DNA of 64,000 bases from Scatophagus argus (lineage: Eukaryota > Chordata > Actinopteri > Scatophagidae). Within the stretch, counting starts at the first letter, position 1; each line of letters starts with the position of its first letter. The notes below the pieces were generated by a model. It was given only the letters and a program-made list of their open reading frames with translations, had not been told where the DNA came from and ran no database searches. Positions 59,390 through 64,000 of the stretch are shown in pieces. Both the position numbers and the translations under genes were made by a program. Location: contig NC_058498.1 in NCBI RefSeq assembly GCF_020382885.2, positions 19,063,001 to 19,127,000 of the forward strand. The letters are read 5' to 3'.

Positions 59390-59940
59390 TAAAATTGATT
59401 CTTTGATTAGTTAATCAACAAAAAGTCATCAATTAAGAATCTGACTATTGATTAATAATTAGTCAAGTCTCAAGTAAAAACAAAAAAAACATTAGCTGTA
59501 ATCCTGAATAATTCATCAAAACATTATTGGAATTGCAGTGGTTTTTAAATATACAGCATATATATTTTTTTCAGTGTAAATGATGCAAAAATTACCATTC
59601 CTTTAAAACTGGGAAATATACAGTATTGCACTCATAATATCTGGCAAAATAATCTCAATATGACTTTTTCTTATATCTTTCAGCCCTAATTAGCTGTTAC
59701 GGTAACTACATCTTAAAACCCTCAATACTGCTTGTTTTCTGTTGCTGCCTAAAATGTACTTTTTTTTTTTTTTTTTTACATTTTTGACCAATAAACAGAC
59801 TCAGAAACTAAGAACTTTGGGCTCCAGTGACCTGTGATGGACTTTCCTCCCAGTTTTAGACACTTTATAAACCAAAAGATTAATCAAATAATCAAAAGCA
59901 TAACTGACGGCGAAAATAGTTCCTAGTTACATTCCTGTTT
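59390..59940. repeat. Interspersed teleost repeat (family D, 'GATTAATCAA' type) in the vps4b 3' flank
   Basis: The left part has TTCTTTGATTAGTTAATCAACAAAAAGTCATCAATTAAG and GATTAATAATTAGTCAAG. The right part has CAGTGACCTGTGATGGACTTT, GACACTTTATAAACCAAAAGATTAATCAAATAATCAAAA and GACGGCGAAAATAGT. These are the two ends of a common AT-rich percomorph repeat with TTAATCGATTA-like ends. There is no coding capacity and the superfamily is unassigned. Confidence 0.6.
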
Positions 59941-59961
59941 ATGAGTAAAGAATTAGCATTA

Positions 59962-63496
<3,535 letters not shown>

Positions 63497-64000
63497 CTGA
63501 GAATGACAGACAACATGAAAAAGAAAAAAAATGTATATAAATATATAAAGACCTCGTATAGGACGCCTCAATACAGTGGTGCTGAAAGGGGAGTAGAGAA
63601 ACTAATAGTTTGGTCACTCACTAAAACAAAAGAACAAATACAACACAGTCGAGGTATCCATTACAGGTAAAAGTCTCTAAAATCCCTACAATCCCACTTC
63701 AGTAAAGGTACAGAAGTAGGCGATTGTCAGCTAAACGTATTTTAAGTCTAAAAAATGTAAATAGTTTCTCTGAGGACTGACTTTATGTGGGTTGGTGTTA
63801 TATTAGACTGTCAATACTTATAATATTACATTTTCCTCTGTAACATAAAATAGAAATATTCCAATAATGTCTAAGTACATCAAACATTTACTAAACTAGT
63901 CTACAGGACAGCCAAAGGGATTGTTCACCAATGTTGTCGTGAACTTCTAACTGACGCACAAAACATTTACAACATGATTTATATTTATAAATAAAGCCAA
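63497..64000. other. Part of vps4b intron 1, running off the window
   Basis: This is the sequence upstream of the first visible vps4b exon. No start-codon exon with the expected MIT N-terminus is present, so exon 1 must lie past position 64000. Nothing else is recognised. Confidence 0.5.

Overview
The window is vertebrate nuclear DNA, most likely from a percomorph-type ray-finned fish. The genes have many short exons with GT/AG introns, their proteins match vertebrate families along their whole length, intergenic DNA is AT-rich, and interspersed repeats typical of teleosts lie between and inside genes. No prokaryotic, phage or CRISPR features were seen, and no LTR or retroviral element was recognised.

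Layout. 1-4.5 kb is gene-poor: a hAT transposase remnant at the left edge, a weak Tc1-like relic, and an unexplained 211-codon ORF. 4.8-7.1 kb holds tmem61 (minus). Next come the dhcr24 promoter and dhcr24 (8.7-16.1 kb, plus; 9 coding exons, 516 aa), then tmem205 (17.5-19.9 kb, plus). slc35d1 (24.4-28.9 kb, minus, 12 coding exons) is followed by a repeat-bearing gap (29-31.6 kb). aqp12 (plus) and rpp21 (minus) converge at 31.6-35.0 kb. pak2 (minus, 14 coding exons, 36.4-41.4 kb, untranslated exon near 42.5 kb) is followed by pigx (minus) and cep19 (plus), which are divergent. ing5 (minus, 50.2-53.5 kb) and plekhb2 (plus, 55.2-57.3 kb) are head to head. vps4b (minus) runs off the right edge with its first exon outside the window.

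Reading frames were assembled by hand from splice sites. In every complete gene the exon phases close exactly, giving: dhcr24 516, tmem205 188, slc35d1 320, aqp12 279, rpp21 155, pak2 530, pigx 244, cep19 158, ing5 241 and plekhb2 223 aa. The genes have unrelated jobs: sterol synthesis, nucleotide-sugar transport, aquaporin, RNase P, kinase signalling, GPI anchor synthesis, centrosome/cilium, chromatin reading, endosomal PH protein and ESCRT ATPase. They are neighbours by ancestry, not an operon. From memory, pak2-pigx-cep19 corresponds to human 3q29, dhcr24-tmem61 to 1p32, and aqp12 and ing5 both to 2q37.

I found no convincing undescribed system. The points most worth a second look are an SREBP/NF-Y-like promoter at dhcr24, a clustering of GCTAACGTTAGC-type motifs in first introns, a long inverted-repeat MITE, several old teleost repeat families including one ending in a perfect hairpin, a changed caspase-site context in pak2, and the unexplained ORF near 3.4-4.1 kb.
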